Source: Hyphomonadaceae bacterium
GTDB taxonomy: Bacteria > Pseudomonadota > Alphaproteobacteria > Caulobacterales > Hyphomonadaceae
Length of the DNA stretch: 64,000 bases
NCBI GenBank assembly: GCA_022760335.1
Contig: JALEGE010000024.1
Span: 1-64,000, forward strand
Reading direction: 5' to 3'
In this document: one piece after another, positions 31,380 to 42,321 of the stretch
How the letters are laid out: every line of letters starts with the position of its first letter
How positions within the stretch are numbered: position 1 is the stretch's first letter
The notes under the pieces: model-generated
The model's input: the letters and a program-made list of their open reading frames with translations, nothing else
Told to the model about the DNA's origin: nothing
Database searches by the model: none
Program-made: the position numbers and the translations under genes

Positions 31380-32561
31380 TCAGGGAAGTCGATACAGTAT
31401 CGAGCTGCGGTTCAACGACCAGCATTCACTGGAGTCATCGCTGCAGAGGGGAGCTTCCTGGCCGAAGGAAAGTGTTTTCACGCTGGCGGACGCGCGGATG
31501 CGTTCGCGGATTTTCTTGAGCCGGTCACCAACGGTCTCTTCCGGCAAGTCCGGATCCCCACGATGGATGAGCAGGTACCGCGCCCTGGCGGCTTCCACTT
31601 CTCCCTCCTGAGATGCCTTTTCAATGGCGTCTTCTATCGCCTCCAGCAGCGGATCAAGCGGGACCATGCCGATTTCTTCTGTCCCGTCGCGGTTGAGGAT
31701 CACAGTCGGATCCAGCATGATCGGTAATTCTGGCGCAGGGGCGACATAGGGCTCGCCCGATGGGTCGGTCTCGACGCTGCCTCCGCGCAGCAGGACTGGG
31801 TAATCCAGGATCAGGCCACGCGAGAAAGGCAGAGGGATGATCGCAGGATCCTGCACGCGTGCAGGCCCGCCTTCGACGATGACGAGAACATCATCGGCAT
31901 TGTCTGATGCAAACGGGTCGTGCGCGCGGAAGGCCTTCACATTGTCGCTAAAGTCCTGGCCGGCCAGTTGCTGCCAATCCTTGTCGTAAACATAGGAGCC
32001 AGAGCCCCAGACAAGGCCAACACGTTGGGGGCAGGAGATTTTTTTCCAATCACTGGTTCGCGTCCCAGCCGCTTCCACTGCAGTTGCGCTTGCCGCATCG
32101 AGCCCCCCGTTGGTGCGCCCCCCACCCTGCCCGGTTCCTTTGTGTTGATTGTCGGTACAAGCGTCATCTTCATCCACCGCGCTCAATGGCCCGCTCGGCA
32201 GATAGCCTTCCTCCAGAGCAAAGAGTGTGACAGCAGGCGTGGCGAAAGCTTCCCTGACAGGCAGATAATTCTCACCTTGAAGAACGAGGAAATGGCTGTC
32301 CCAGCCGCCGATGGAAGGCGGAAGGGGCCAAGGCTCATTGCTGACTGGCCCACGCTTCTCCTCGGCATCGTCGCCTTGAGACTGTCTATTCAACTCGTTG
32401 ATGACGGCGAGGAAATCCCGGGCAGCTGTCAGGGATGGATCATCGCTATAGTCGACCGCCTCCTCGGAATTTTCGGGATTTTCCTGGCCGGAAGCCGTCC
32501 CGCCACCTAGCATGCCCGTGGCAAACAAGCCCGCCAGCATGAAGCTGGAAACATATCTCAT
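31380..32561 (-). CDS. Secreted protein of unknown function
   Basis: 393 aa with signal peptide (MRYVSSFMLAGLFATGMLGGGTASGQ); 2-bp gap to the next upstream gene. Confidence 0.55.
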   Translation of the reverse strand: MRYVSSFMLAGLFATGMLGGGTASGQENPENSEEAVDYSDDPSLTAARDFLAVINELNRQSQGDDAEEKRGPVSNEPWPLPPSIGGWDSHFLVLQGENYLPVREAFATPAVTLFALEEGYLPSGPLSAVDEDDACTDNQHKGTGQGGGRTNGGLDAASATAVEAAGTRTSDWKKISCPQRVGLVWGSGSYVYDKDWQQLAGQDFSDNVKAFRAHDPFASDNADDVLVIVEGGPARVQDPAIIPLPFSRGLILDYPVLLRGGSVETDPSGEPYVAPAPELPIMLDPTVILNRDGTEEIGMVPLDPLLEAIEDAIEKASQEGEVEAARARYLLIHRGDPDLPEETVGDRLKKIRERIRASASVKTLSFGQEAPLCSDDSSECWSLNRSSILYRLP

Positions 32562-32562
32562 T

Positions 32563-33222
32563 CTAGTTCCCCTGGCCGAGAATATCAGCGAGCCCGCCAG
32601 GCAGGTTGGAAAGGTCTGGCCCGTCCGACACAGTCATGTTCTGGTAGAGCGTATAATTCTCATCTGCGCCGCCGGAGGTGCGGTCCACAGAGGTCGCGCT
32701 CTGGCCCATGCCCATCACCGATTGCTCCAGCATCAGCCAATCGCTTGTGAAGCAGGCCGTCCCCATCATGGGCGAGGAATAGACCGTGCATCCCTCTCCG
32801 GCGACCGTATTGGTTTCACCGGTGGGCGACATGTTCATGGCCTCAAGAAAACTTGCGCCGAGCTCTTCCGGGCTGGCATCTTCCATCGCATCCGCCAGGC
32901 CGGCATACATGGGATTGGTCGTTTGTGTGGCGGTGTTGGACTGCAGGTCAATCGTATAGATCGTGTCACCGATTGTGATGGTGTGCGTGGTCTGGGTCTG
33001 GCTGAATCCGCCAAAACCAATTGAGACGTCCTGTATTTCATAGGATTCATAGCCAAAGTCGCGATGGCAACGGGTCACCGTGCCCGACTGCATCTGGCCG
33101 TTCATCTCGTAAGTAACACAGGCTTTCTCGACGGGGTGAAGCTTCGGCGTGTCGGGATTGGCGAAAGCGGGGGCGGCTGAGATGGCCAGCATGGAAGAAA
33201 CGGCAAGACTGCGCAGCAACAT
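32563..33222 (-). CDS. Secreted protein of unknown function
   Basis: 219 aa with signal peptide (MLLRSLAVSSMLAISAAPAFA). Confidence 0.55.
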   Translation of the reverse strand: MLLRSLAVSSMLAISAAPAFANPDTPKLHPVEKACVTYEMNGQMQSGTVTRCHRDFGYESYEIQDVSIGFGGFSQTQTTHTITIGDTIYTIDLQSNTATQTTNPMYAGLADAMEDASPEELGASFLEAMNMSPTGETNTVAGEGCTVYSSPMMGTACFTSDWLMLEQSVMGMGQSATSVDRTSGGADENYTLYQNMTVSDGPDLSNLPGGLADILGQGN

Positions 33223-33236
33223 GGGGGCTCCAGGAA

Positions 33237-35189
33237 TTACGAGTTGAGTTCGAGTGTGACAGCGTGCTGGGCACCTGCTGTGATGGTGATTTCCTGCGGG
33301 GCAAAATCCCCGGCCGTGGACCAGCCTTCCACCAGATACCGCCCCGGAAGCAGCTTACGGGCCTCTCCCGGCTGGAAGATCCCGCCAATGATCGGCTGAC
33401 CGTCAAGTGCGGTGACGAAAGCCCGGTCCGGTATGGTGGTGTAAGCCTCGGATGGCGCATAGGAGACGGTGAGTTCGCCCACGGGCTTCGGCTCCAATGT
33501 CGCCGTGACGGTCTCATCCGCCGCGATTGTCACGTCCAGCGGATCGAAATGGGCCGTGCGGTCATAGCCGTGTACGCGGTACGCGCCTGGCGCCACTGGG
33601 ATTGCGCCGCCCGGCGTGGCATAGCTTCTCCCGCCCCGGTCAAGGGATTCCAGGAAGGCCCGGTTGGGCTGGGCGACATAGTTGAAGGGATCCCCGCCAT
33701 ATTCGATGGTCAGGAAACCGGCCGCGAGGGGAACTGTCAGGGGCTCCCCATCATTGGTGAGGGTCACCTCCACCGGAACGAGTGGCAGGTTCTGATCATC
33801 TGAGCGCAGCTCATATGTGCCCGGCTGTATGGTCTCTCCATTGGTGGCATGCAGGGTGTAGAGCTTCTCACCCGCGCGCCACAGTTCCGAGGCGCGCTTG
33901 ATGGTTTCGCCATCTGGCAGCGTGAACTGGATATAGGCCTTGATGGTCTGCGTCAGGTCGTAGACCAGATCGGTATGCGCGCCGGCCTCAAGAGTTTGCG
34001 TCAGGGTGAGTTCATTGTCGGCATTGGGCGCGGTGCGGAAGTTGTAGGTGCCTTCCCGGGCAAAGGCGACATCGCCCGGCCGAAAGCTGAACACCTCCTC
34101 GCTATCCTGATAGGCGCGGATCAGGGCGCCGGAATGGGGCTCGCCCATCTCAAGGAAGCTGGCCGAGACCGAAGCCGGGCGCGGAACTTCCAGCGTCAGG
34201 GACATCACACCCGGCTCGGAGACACTCACACTCGTTTCGACGAGGGTGTAGGCCGAACCATCGGCGAGCCGCGCGCCGGCCTCGATCACATAGTCTCCCG
34301 GGCCGGGGACAAGATTGACCCCATACCCCTTGGTTTCCACCTCGCTCAGAATGCTTGCATCCTGGCGCAATTGCCCTATGCCGCGCAGGCTTTCGCCGGT
34401 CTCGTCGATGAGGTCGAGTGCAATGGCATATGTGATGGGCTGCGGCACAGGATCGGGCTCAGCCATGGCGGTGCTGGCATCGGTGAGCGCCTCATTGAAG
34501 GCCAGCTCGCTGTCGGCGTCGAAATACTGCCCGCCGGAGACATCCGCGATGCAGGTCATGGCCGTGCGCTCCAGATCGCTGAGGCCCACACCCACCACAT
34601 GAACCTGGACATCCACGCCCGCGCTCTGCCAGTCGCGCATCAGATCGCACGGGTCAGCGTCGCAGGTTTCAATCCCATCGCTGATCAGCAGGATATCACC
34701 CGGCCCGCCGCCCAGATCTTCCAGACCCTGGCTGAGCGACCATGTGATCGGCGTCATGCCGGTGGGGCGAATGTCTTCCAGGGCCGACTGGATGGACGCC
34801 GCCCCCGTTTCTGCCGTCTGAAACGGCACCAGAAGCTCGCTGTCGCGGCAATCATCCCGGTAGCGATGGCCATAGGCGCGAAAGGCCACGTCGCGTTCCC
34901 CGATCCCAGTCGCGATAAACTCGGAAATGGCGTTTCGGGCCGCCGCATATTTACGCGATGCATCTGACAATTCTCCCCACATGGAGTTTGACGAGTCGTA
35001 GATCACGAGCACCTTATTGTCCGGGGCTGGCGCTGGATCTGTTTGTTCCGCCAGGGCGGCAGGCCAGCAAAGACACAGGGCGGCGATCATAATCGCCTTG
35101 AACACTACTTGCATCGCGGCGGAACCTCTTGTCGCGTGGCCTGCCTGTGTTCCGCAAATCCGCGCCCGAACCAACTCGTACAGATGCAC
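33237..35189 (-). CDS. Secreted von Willebrand factor A domain protein with carboxypeptidase-regulatory-like repeats
   Basis: MIDAS-like DSSNSMW, vWA-type ILLISDGIETC; repeated segments IPVAPGAYRVHGYD / LLPGRYLVEGW / IQPGTYELRSDD. Confidence 0.75.
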   Translation of the reverse strand: MHLYELVRARICGTQAGHATRGSAAMQVVFKAIMIAALCLCWPAALAEQTDPAPAPDNKVLVIYDSSNSMWGELSDASRKYAAARNAISEFIATGIGERDVAFRAYGHRYRDDCRDSELLVPFQTAETGAASIQSALEDIRPTGMTPITWSLSQGLEDLGGGPGDILLISDGIETCDADPCDLMRDWQSAGVDVQVHVVGVGLSDLERTAMTCIADVSGGQYFDADSELAFNEALTDASTAMAEPDPVPQPITYAIALDLIDETGESLRGIGQLRQDASILSEVETKGYGVNLVPGPGDYVIEAGARLADGSAYTLVETSVSVSEPGVMSLTLEVPRPASVSASFLEMGEPHSGALIRAYQDSEEVFSFRPGDVAFAREGTYNFRTAPNADNELTLTQTLEAGAHTDLVYDLTQTIKAYIQFTLPDGETIKRASELWRAGEKLYTLHATNGETIQPGTYELRSDDQNLPLVPVEVTLTNDGEPLTVPLAAGFLTIEYGGDPFNYVAQPNRAFLESLDRGGRSYATPGGAIPVAPGAYRVHGYDRTAHFDPLDVTIAADETVTATLEPKPVGELTVSYAPSEAYTTIPDRAFVTALDGQPIIGGIFQPGEARKLLPGRYLVEGWSTAGDFAPQEITITAGAQHAVTLELNS

Positions 35190-35273
35190 TAGTCAGCTCG
35201 CGGATAGGGCAAGCGCCCTAATTGGCAGCCAGGCCTGGTTGCGCCCCATTAGGCGGCCAAACAGGAGACATAT

Positions 35274-35621
35274 ATGAGACTGAAACTGCTGTCCTCCGGA
35301 GCCTTGCTTGGTGCCATTGCCGCGCTCGCCGCGCCGCCGGCTTCGGCGAGCTATATGGAAAACTGCAAGGCCCTGATTGCCGATTGGGATGCCTGCCGCA
35401 CCAAGGGCGAAGCCTGCAAATCCGAGCAGGAGGCGATCGAGACCGAATGCAAATGCCATGCGCAGAAAGGCGATGAGTGGGAGCTTGTCATGGCCGCGGT
35501 CGGCAAGGACAATGTCTGCGAAACCGAATGGCCGCCAACCGACATTCCAGACTCCTCCCCTCCGCCGCATGAAACGCGCGACAATCCCGGTTCAGAGCCG
35601 GAGGTTCGCACCCCGAACTGA
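35274..35621 (+). CDS. Small secreted Cys-containing protein
   Basis: Signal peptide [25 protein letters not shown] then [31 protein letters not shown]. Confidence 0.5.
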   Translation: MRLKLLSSGALLGAIAALAAPPASASYMENCKALIADWDACRTKGEACKSEQEAIETECKCHAQKGDEWELVMAAVGKDNVCETEWPPTDIPDSSPPPHETRDNPGSEPEVRTPN

Positions 35622-35671
35622 TGCCCCCCTCAGGCCTGCCAACACCTTTGCCTTTGTGTTACGAGCACACC

Positions 35672-36301
35672 ATGAGTAGTGCCATGAAAATCCTGCTGGT
35701 GGATGATCATCCCGTCTTTCGCAATGGCATGATGGTGATGCTCGGCAAACTGTTTGCCGGCGCTGAGATTGTCGAGATTGGCGACCATCCAAAGCTGGTC
35801 GAGGCGGTTGCCAATCCCGCGCCGCCGGACCTTGTCCTGCTCGATCTGGTGTTCCCCGGCTTTGATCCGCAAAAGGATTTCCCCGCATTACGCCGCCGCC
35901 TGCCGCTGACGCCGATTGTGGCGGTCAGCATGGTGTCGGACTTTTCCATTGTCGATGACATCATGGCCGCCGGCGCGAACGGATTTGTCTCCAAGACAGC
36001 CCGCCCGGACTCCATGTCGGCAGCCTTTCTTTCGGTGATGGATGGCGAGACCGTGGTGTTGAAGGCTTCCAGCGATGCCACGCCATTCTCGCAAGGCGAG
36101 GACGCACTCAGTGCCCTGACCAACCGGCAGATCGAAGTGTTGCGCTTCATCTGCCGGGGCCTGTCGAACAAGGAAATCGCCCGCGAGCTTGATATCTCTC
36201 CCTACACGGTGCGCATCCATGTCTCAGCGCTGCTCAAGACGCTTGGTGTGCAGAGCCGGTCTGCGGCTGCCTCGCTGGCCAGCTCACGAGGCTTTGTTTG
36301 A
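35672..36301 (+). CDS. LuxR/NarL-family response regulator
   Basis: Receiver [15 protein letters not shown] and Lux[49 protein letters not shown]. Confidence 0.9.
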   Translation: MSSAMKILLVDDHPVFRNGMMVMLGKLFAGAEIVEIGDHPKLVEAVANPAPPDLVLLDLVFPGFDPQKDFPALRRRLPLTPIVAVSMVSDFSIVDDIMAAGANGFVSKTARPDSMSAAFLSVMDGETVVLKASSDATPFSQGEDALSALTNRQIEVLRFICRGLSNKEIARELDISPYTVRIHVSALLKTLGVQSRSAAASLASSRGFV

Positions 36302-38062
36302 ACTCGCCAGCGCATTGAGCAGCGCCGACCGCAACTGGGCGGGCCGGATCGGCTTGTGCAAAAGCGGGATGCCGCGCTCGGCAACGGCGAGCTGCATCTC
36401 CTTTGAGGTGTGGCCGGAAATCATGATGGTCGGGACGGTGCCAGTCGCTGTCTCGGCCAGTCCGTCAATGACATCCAGACCGGTCATGCTGGGCGAAAGC
36501 TCATAGTCACAAATGATCACATCTGGTGCGTGTTCACCAATGGACTCCGGTGTGGACAAGGATTTAACACGACATCCCCAGCGGGTCAGAAGCAACTCGG
36601 TCGCCGCCAGGGTGGCCGGATCATCGTCGACCACCACGATGCTCGCGGCCTCAAAGTTCCCCGCCTGCGCCCCCCGGGGCTGAGGGAGACTGGCCTCATT
36701 GCCATCCGCGCGTTCAAACCCGTTGATTGAAAAGACCGAGCCGCGCCCTTCGCGTGAAACCAGACTGATATTGAGCCCCAGCTCATCGGCCACGCGCTGC
36801 ACAATGGAGAGGCCAAGCCCCAGCCCCGGCGTTGCCTTCGCCCCCATGCGGGCGCTGTCGAGCCGGGCGAACTCCTTGAAGATGCGTTGTTGCTCATCTG
36901 CGGGAATGCCCCTGCCCGTGTCGCAGACCTGGATCGAAACGCCTCCGCCACGCCGCCGGCAGCCGATCAGCACATCCTGCCCCTCGGAATGGCGAATGGC
37001 ATTCGAAACAAGGTTTTGCAGCATGCGCCGAACCAGCACGGGGTCGCTGCGGAGCTTCAGGCGCGTCGGCGCGATGTGGAGCGTGACATCGCACGCACGG
37101 GCGACCAGTTCGAAATCGCGCTGCAGTTCCACAAACAGATCCATCGCATTGAACACGCTGATGCGCGGCTGAACCCCGCCCGTATCGAGCAAAGAGACAT
37201 CAAGAAGCGAGTCGAAGAGCTTGGTCAGCACGTCCAGAGACTGGCGCACCCGGCCCATGATCTCCTCATGCTCTTCGGGCGTTTCCGCATCCGGTAGGGT
37301 TTCCACATACAGGCTGATCGCATGCAGCGGCTGGCGCAGGTCGTGACTGGCCTGCGCGAGAAAGCGCGACTTTGAGAGATTGGCCTCATCGGCCGCCTCG
37401 CGCGCCCTTTCCAGTTCAACGGCTTGTTGCTGAAGGTCGCGCAAGAGGCCGTCTTTCTCGATCTGGAGACGGAAGGCCTGGAGCATGAAGTCATTGATCT
37501 TGCGCGCCAGCGAAACCAGCACGACCACATAGAGCAGGATCAGCCCGCCGGAGAGCCAGTTGCTGAGCCCGCCTTCCAGCATGTAGCGCACGCCCAGCGG
37601 CACCATGCCCGGCAAGACGGATGTATAGCATGTGCGCAGGCGCATGCCCTGGGTTCCCACGGCGCTGAGCGACATACCGCCCATAACGAAGGTCAGGAAC
37701 AACTGTTTGGCCGGCTCCCCGCTGGGGAACAGCATCAGGCCGGCAAATCCCCACATGCAGCCGACCCAGAAAGCCAGCCGGTCAAACTCGTGGCGCGCGT
37801 CCAGAACGCTCTCATCGCTCCAATCTTCACGCGCCACACGGCTCGACAGCCGCAATTGCAGGAGGATCGGAATGGCGAGACCGGCGGCGAAGAAAGCACA
37901 TCGCCAAATGGGCACTGAGGTCGACGCCACCACGGCGATGAGAATGCCGACCAGAATATGCATGCCGCTGGCAAGCCGGTTCCGGTCCAGCAGCATCCTC
38001 AATGCATGGACTTCGAGTTCTTCGTCTCTCGCGGTTACGAAATTCGGGTCGGATTTTCTCAT
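36284..38062 (-). CDS. Hybrid sensor histidine kinase with C-terminal receiver
   Basis: H-box [20 protein letters not shown]-box [18 protein letters not shown], receiver [17 protein letters not shown]...[10 protein letters not shown]; convergent with the LuxR regulator. Confidence 0.9.
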   Translation of the reverse strand: MRKSDPNFVTARDEELEVHALRMLLDRNRLASGMHILVGILIAVVASTSVPIWRCAFFAAGLAIPILLQLRLSSRVAREDWSDESVLDARHEFDRLAFWVGCMWGFAGLMLFPSGEPAKQLFLTFVMGGMSLSAVGTQGMRLRTCYTSVLPGMVPLGVRYMLEGGLSNWLSGGLILLYVVVLVSLARKINDFMLQAFRLQIEKDGLLRDLQQQAVELERAREAADEANLSKSRFLAQASHDLRQPLHAISLYVETLPDAETPEEHEEIMGRVRQSLDVLTKLFDSLLDVSLLDTGGVQPRISVFNAMDLFVELQRDFELVARACDVTLHIAPTRLKLRSDPVLVRRMLQNLVSNAIRHSEGQDVLIGCRRRGGGVSIQVCDTGRGIPADEQQRIFKEFARLDSARMGAKATPGLGLGLSIVQRVADELGLNISLVSREGRGSVFSINGFERADGNEASLPQPRGAQAGNFEAASIVVVDDDPATLAATELLLTRWGCRVKSLSTPESIGEHAPDVIICDYELSPSMTGLDVIDGLAETATGTVPTIMISGHTSKEMQLAVAERGIPLLHKPIRPAQLRSALLNALASSNKAS

Positions 38063-38096
38063 AGATGATGTCAGTCTAATGCGAAGCCGTCTCTAA

Positions 38097-38345
38097 TAAC
38101 ATCCTTCGAGCACCTCGCCTTCATGATCAAATGCGCACCAGAGATAATGGATCTTGGCGCCGATTGTGATGAACACCCCACCCATGTGCCAGCGCCATTG
38201 GGGAACACGGCGTATTGCTTGTGCTCGCTGTTTCTTGATCTCAGGCGCGAAGATCGATCCGAAGCGAAAGCGGGAAACGGACGCACAATATGACCGCGAG
38301 ACGAATGATCTGTGGTGACGTCTTGAAGTAGCGGTACGGCGACTT
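38097..38345 (-). pseudogene. Decayed, internally deleted IS6-family-like transposase remnant
   Basis: Minus-strand fragments in different frames: SPYRYFKTSPQIIRLAVILCVRFPLSLR and AIRRVPQWRWHMGGVFITIGAKIHYLWCAFDHEGEVLEGC, resembling the IS6 pattern F-K..-P-P-E-I-I-x-x-A-V...R-F-x-L-S-L-R ... W-R-W-H-(L)-D-E-V-F-V-x-I-x-G-K-x-x-Y-L-W-R-A-V-D-x-E-G-E-V-L. Confidence 0.65.
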
Positions 38346-38600
38346 GCTTATGGTGCAGTCAAGATATGACGCCTCGTGCTGCCCAGGCGTCCTGACGAGT
38401 CCCTTCATGTTTACCAAAAACGGACAGCGTCCTGACGGCGTGGTGCTGCATGTGCACAAATTTTTGTGCGCGCGCACACATATTTGCCCGAAGCTTAGTC
38501 ATACCCCCCACGATGCAGGACTTATTTCATAAGATAACTATCCGAATGATGAGGCGTCGGACTCTTTCACGCAGGTTTGTATGTCGAAGAGGACGTCCCG

Positions 38601-40943
38601 ATGGCCAGAGTCTTAAGATCCGTCGCTTGTGTAGCAGTTACTGCAGTTTGTAATTTCCTTCCCCTGCATGTCGCGGTCGCGCAGGAAGGAGTTGATGACG
38701 CCGAAGCACGCCTTGATGCGGTCGTCGTTGAAGGCCGGCGTGTGTCAACGGTGGATCAGGCAATCGGGACTGGCCAAGCCTCGAACACAGTCGCAGTGAC
38801 GCGCGAGGAACTCCTTTCCGCACCGGCTGGGATCTCGGGCCTGAAAATGCTGGAGACCCTGCCGGGCTTCAATGTACAGACCGATGGCGCACTCGGGCTT
38901 TACGAATTCGGCAACTCTGTCACGGTACGTGCCTTCAATCTGCAGCAGATCGGCTTCGTCCTGGATGGCGTGCCGATGGGGCGGTCCGATGCCTTTGGCG
39001 GCAGTCCGATCTTCCGCTATGTCGACAATGAGAACCTCGCGTCGGTCGTGGCCTCGCCCGGTGCCGGCGATGTCTCGTTGCCGAGCTATGCCTCGCTTGG
39101 TCCGATCGTGTCCTACAACTCCGTCGAGCCATCGGAGGAATTGGGTGGGATGCTGGCTTATACCGCCGGCGAGTACGGACTTGAACGCAGTTTCATCAAG
39201 CTGGAAACCGGTCAGATCGGCGGCTTTTCAGCCTATGCCAGCCGGTCCAAGACAGATTCTGATCTCTGGCGTGGAGCGGGAAGCATCGACCGCGAGCATA
39301 TCGAGGCGAAACTGAAATATGAGTTCAGCGACGTCACCGCACTGACGTTCGGCTATGTCGCAAATGAATTCTTTGATTATGATTCCCCTTCGGCGCCTGA
39401 GACCTTCTTCGAGAATGACTATTACCTTGGCTATACTGGCACGATCCCGGACGGTTGCATTATGCCATATACAGATGCCGCCGGTGACCTGATCTATCCA
39501 TTTGACTATAATGGCGATGGCGTCGCAGACGAGAATGATTTCTCGCCAACTTTCATCGGCGGGACCTGTACCAATTACTATCAGGATCGCATCAATATCC
39601 GCCAGGATGCGCTCTACCACCTGAATTTCGAGACCGAGATCACTGAGGGTCTTGACCTGACCGCAACTTATTACTTCGAAGACAAGGATGGTTTCGGGGT
39701 CTCGCCCGACGGTTTCTCCAACACACTTTCCAACTATACTGAACAGGCCGCTGCCGGCCTTGACGTGGTCTTTCCGCGTGGTGTTCAGTACGGCCTGTCG
39801 GAAGTGGGTGGCGAGCGCGAAGGCTTCCTTGCCGGCCTGAGCTGGGATATCGCCAACCACACCATCGAAGTCGGTGGCTGGATTGAGGATGAGACCTACA
39901 ACCGCACACAGCTGCGCCTCAACAAGGTCGGCGGTTCCCAGGATGGCGCCGTGTTGTTTGACGAGGTGGCCTATTATCGTCGTGACTATACCTCCACTCG
40001 CGAAGCGACCCAGCTTTACATCAAAGACACGATCAGCCTGCTCGACGACCGGCTGAATGTCGAGCTTGGCGCAAAAAGCCTGAGCGTGGACTATTCGCTT
40101 GATGGATATCGCGACTTTGACGACTACTCACTTGCTGGCGGCATGCCCGGCTATGGCCCACAATTCATTGAAGCTGACTATGAAGAAAGCTTCCTGCCCA
40201 TGGTCGGGGCCGTCTATGAGCTGAATGCAACCGATCAGGTCTTTGCCTCCTGGTCGCAAAACTTCGCTCTGCCGCGCGGCGCCGACGATATCTTCGACAA
40301 TGCCACATCGACGCCGCTGGCTGCGCCTGCTGGCGAAGAATCGGAGAATTTTGAACTCGGTGTGCGCACAAACCGGCCTTCCTTCTTTGGCGCTGCGGCG
40401 CTGTTCTACACCACATTCGACAATCGTCTTCTGGCCGGCAATGTCATCAATCCCGCAACCCAACAGCCCGAAGCCTTCTATTTCAATGGCGGCGAGACCA
40501 GTGCCTATGGCCTGGAACTGTCAGGTGTCTACCAGCCCGACATTTTCGATGACCAAGTCTATTTCACAGGCAATCTCACCTACAACAAGACCGAGGACGA
40601 GGATGGGTTCACACTGGCTGACAGCCCGGAATGGCTGTTCACCGGCGGGGTGACTTATGAGCCCACGCCCTGGCTCGTGGCCAATATATCTACAAAATAC
40701 ACCAGTGAGCGCTATGCGACCTTCACCGAAACGGGTGAAATGGAAGCATTTGCAGTGTTTGACGGCTATGTGGATGTCGGTGGCCCCAATGGATTTGGCC
40801 TGCCGGACACCATCAGCTTCCGTTTGAATGTCAGCAACATTCTCGACGAAGAAGTGCCAACCGCCTTCGTTTTTGCCGGCGCGCAGTTCTTCCGCCCGCT
40901 GAACCCGCGCACCGTGCAGGCCACCGTGTCGGTCCAGTTCTGA
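38601..40943 (+). CDS. TonB-dependent receptor
   Basis: Plug domain (GISGLKMLETLPGFNVQTDG), barrel, C-terminal ...VQATVSVQF. Confidence 0.88.
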   Translation: MARVLRSVACVAVTAVCNFLPLHVAVAQEGVDDAEARLDAVVVEGRRVSTVDQAIGTGQASNTVAVTREELLSAPAGISGLKMLETLPGFNVQTDGALGLYEFGNSVTVRAFNLQQIGFVLDGVPMGRSDAFGGSPIFRYVDNENLASVVASPGAGDVSLPSYASLGPIVSYNSVEPSEELGGMLAYTAGEYGLERSFIKLETGQIGGFSAYASRSKTDSDLWRGAGSIDREHIEAKLKYEFSDVTALTFGYVANEFFDYDSPSAPETFFENDYYLGYTGTIPDGCIMPYTDAAGDLIYPFDYNGDGVADENDFSPTFIGGTCTNYYQDRINIRQDALYHLNFETEITEGLDLTATYYFEDKDGFGVSPDGFSNTLSNYTEQAAAGLDVVFPRGVQYGLSEVGGEREGFLAGLSWDIANHTIEVGGWIEDETYNRTQLRLNKVGGSQDGAVLFDEVAYYRRDYTSTREATQLYIKDTISLLDDRLNVELGAKSLSVDYSLDGYRDFDDYSLAGGMPGYGPQFIEADYEESFLPMVGAVYELNATDQVFASWSQNFALPRGADDIFDNATSTPLAAPAGEESENFELGVRTNRPSFFGAAALFYTTFDNRLLAGNVINPATQQPEAFYFNGGETSAYGLELSGVYQPDIFDDQVYFTGNLTYNKTEDEDGFTLADSPEWLFTGGVTYEPTPWLVANISTKYTSERYATFTETGEMEAFAVFDGYVDVGGPNGFGLPDTISFRLNVSNILDEEVPTAFVFAGAQFFRPLNPRTVQATVSVQF

Positions 40944-40950
40944 GGAAAGG

Positions 40951-42321
40951 ATGATGCTTCGACACTGCTTGCCGCATGGCACCGTCATGGCTGCAATCTG
41001 GGGATTGGCGGCATGCGCCGCCAGTCCTGTATCAACGCAAGGAAACCTGGCTGCACCACCCGTGCAGGATGCAGCCATAAAGGCTGACGAAACCGCACCG
41101 GAAGCGCCTGACCGGGCGGTTTCCGATGTGGTCTGGTCTGCACACGATGCGGCGATCACACTGGACAGCCATCTCGACACTCCGATGCTTCTGGAGTTGC
41201 CCGGTTTCGATATCACTGAGCGCCATGATCCCCTGCGCGATTACTCCCAAGTAGATCTGCCTCGCATGATAGAGGGCGGCCTGGATGGCGGCTTCTGGGT
41301 GATCTACACACCGCAAGGCCCGCTGAGCGAGACCGGCTATAAGGCCGCGCGCAATGCCGCGCTGATGCGAGCTGTCGCCATACAGCGTATGCTGGCAGCG
41401 TATCCGGAGCATTTCGAATTGGCGTTGAGCCCACAAGATGCCGAGCGCATTGAAGAGGCGGGCAAACGGATTGTCTTTCAGAGTATCGAGAACTCCTATC
41501 CCCTCGGCGAGGATCTCTCGCTTCTCGATACGTTTTATGCGCTTGGCGTTCGCATGCTGGGACCTGTGCATTTTGCCAACAATCAGTTCGCTGACAGCGC
41601 GACCGACATAAAAGGCGCAACCTGGGACGGCCTGTCTCCGCTTGGCGAGGAGCTTGTGCGAAAGGCCAACCGGATGGGAATCATTCTGGATGCCAGCCAT
41701 GCGAGCGATGCGACGTTCGATGACATGATCGAGCTGTCTGGCGCACCGATCATATTGTCTCATTCAGGCGCCAAGGCGGTATTCGATCATCCGCGCAATA
41801 TCGATGATGCGCGTCTCATACAGCTGGCGGAGGCTGGCGGCGTGATCCAGATGAATGCGCTCGGTGCCTATCTGAAGGCCCTGCAGCAGGAGCCTGCACG
41901 TCAGGAGGCCTATCGCGAGCTTTTTCAGTCCTTCGCCAATATCTCCTCCATGACGGAGGAAGAGTATACTGCTCTGTTGGAAAAACGCCGCGAGATAGAT
42001 GCCCGGTTTCCCGCCGATATGGCTGATTTCGAGGACTATATGGACCACTTCTTACATGTCCTGGACCTGATCGGACCGGAGCATGTCGGCGTGGGGGCTG
42101 ACTGGGATGGCGGCGGTGGCGTCGTCGGTATGCGCGATATTGCGGCATTCCCGATGCTTACAGAGCGCCTTCTTTCAGAAGGCTACAGTAGTGATGAAAT
42201 TGAGCTGATATGGGGCGGTAATTTGTTGCGTGTGCTTGGCGAGGTCCAGGCATATGCGGCTGAACTAGCCGTTGCCGAAGCGGCAGAAGATATCGATTCG
42301 GAGGCTGGCGATGCTGATTGA
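40951..42321 (+). CDS. M19-family membrane dipeptidase (renal dipeptidase-like), lipoprotein
   Basis: DSHLDTPMLLELPG, GVRMLGPVHFANNQFADSATD, ILDASHASDATFDDMIELSGAPIILSHSGAK, VGVGADWDGGGGV. Confidence 0.88.
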   Translation: MMLRHCLPHGTVMAAIWGLAACAASPVSTQGNLAAPPVQDAAIKADETAPEAPDRAVSDVVWSAHDAAITLDSHLDTPMLLELPGFDITERHDPLRDYSQVDLPRMIEGGLDGGFWVIYTPQGPLSETGYKAARNAALMRAVAIQRMLAAYPEHFELALSPQDAERIEEAGKRIVFQSIENSYPLGEDLSLLDTFYALGVRMLGPVHFANNQFADSATDIKGATWDGLSPLGEELVRKANRMGIILDASHASDATFDDMIELSGAPIILSHSGAKAVFDHPRNIDDARLIQLAEAGGVIQMNALGAYLKALQQEPARQEAYRELFQSFANISSMTEEEYTALLEKRREIDARFPADMADFEDYMDHFLHVLDLIGPEHVGVGADWDGGGGVVGMRDIAAFPMLTERLLSEGYSSDEIELIWGGNLLRVLGEVQAYAAELAVAEAAEDIDSEAGDAD

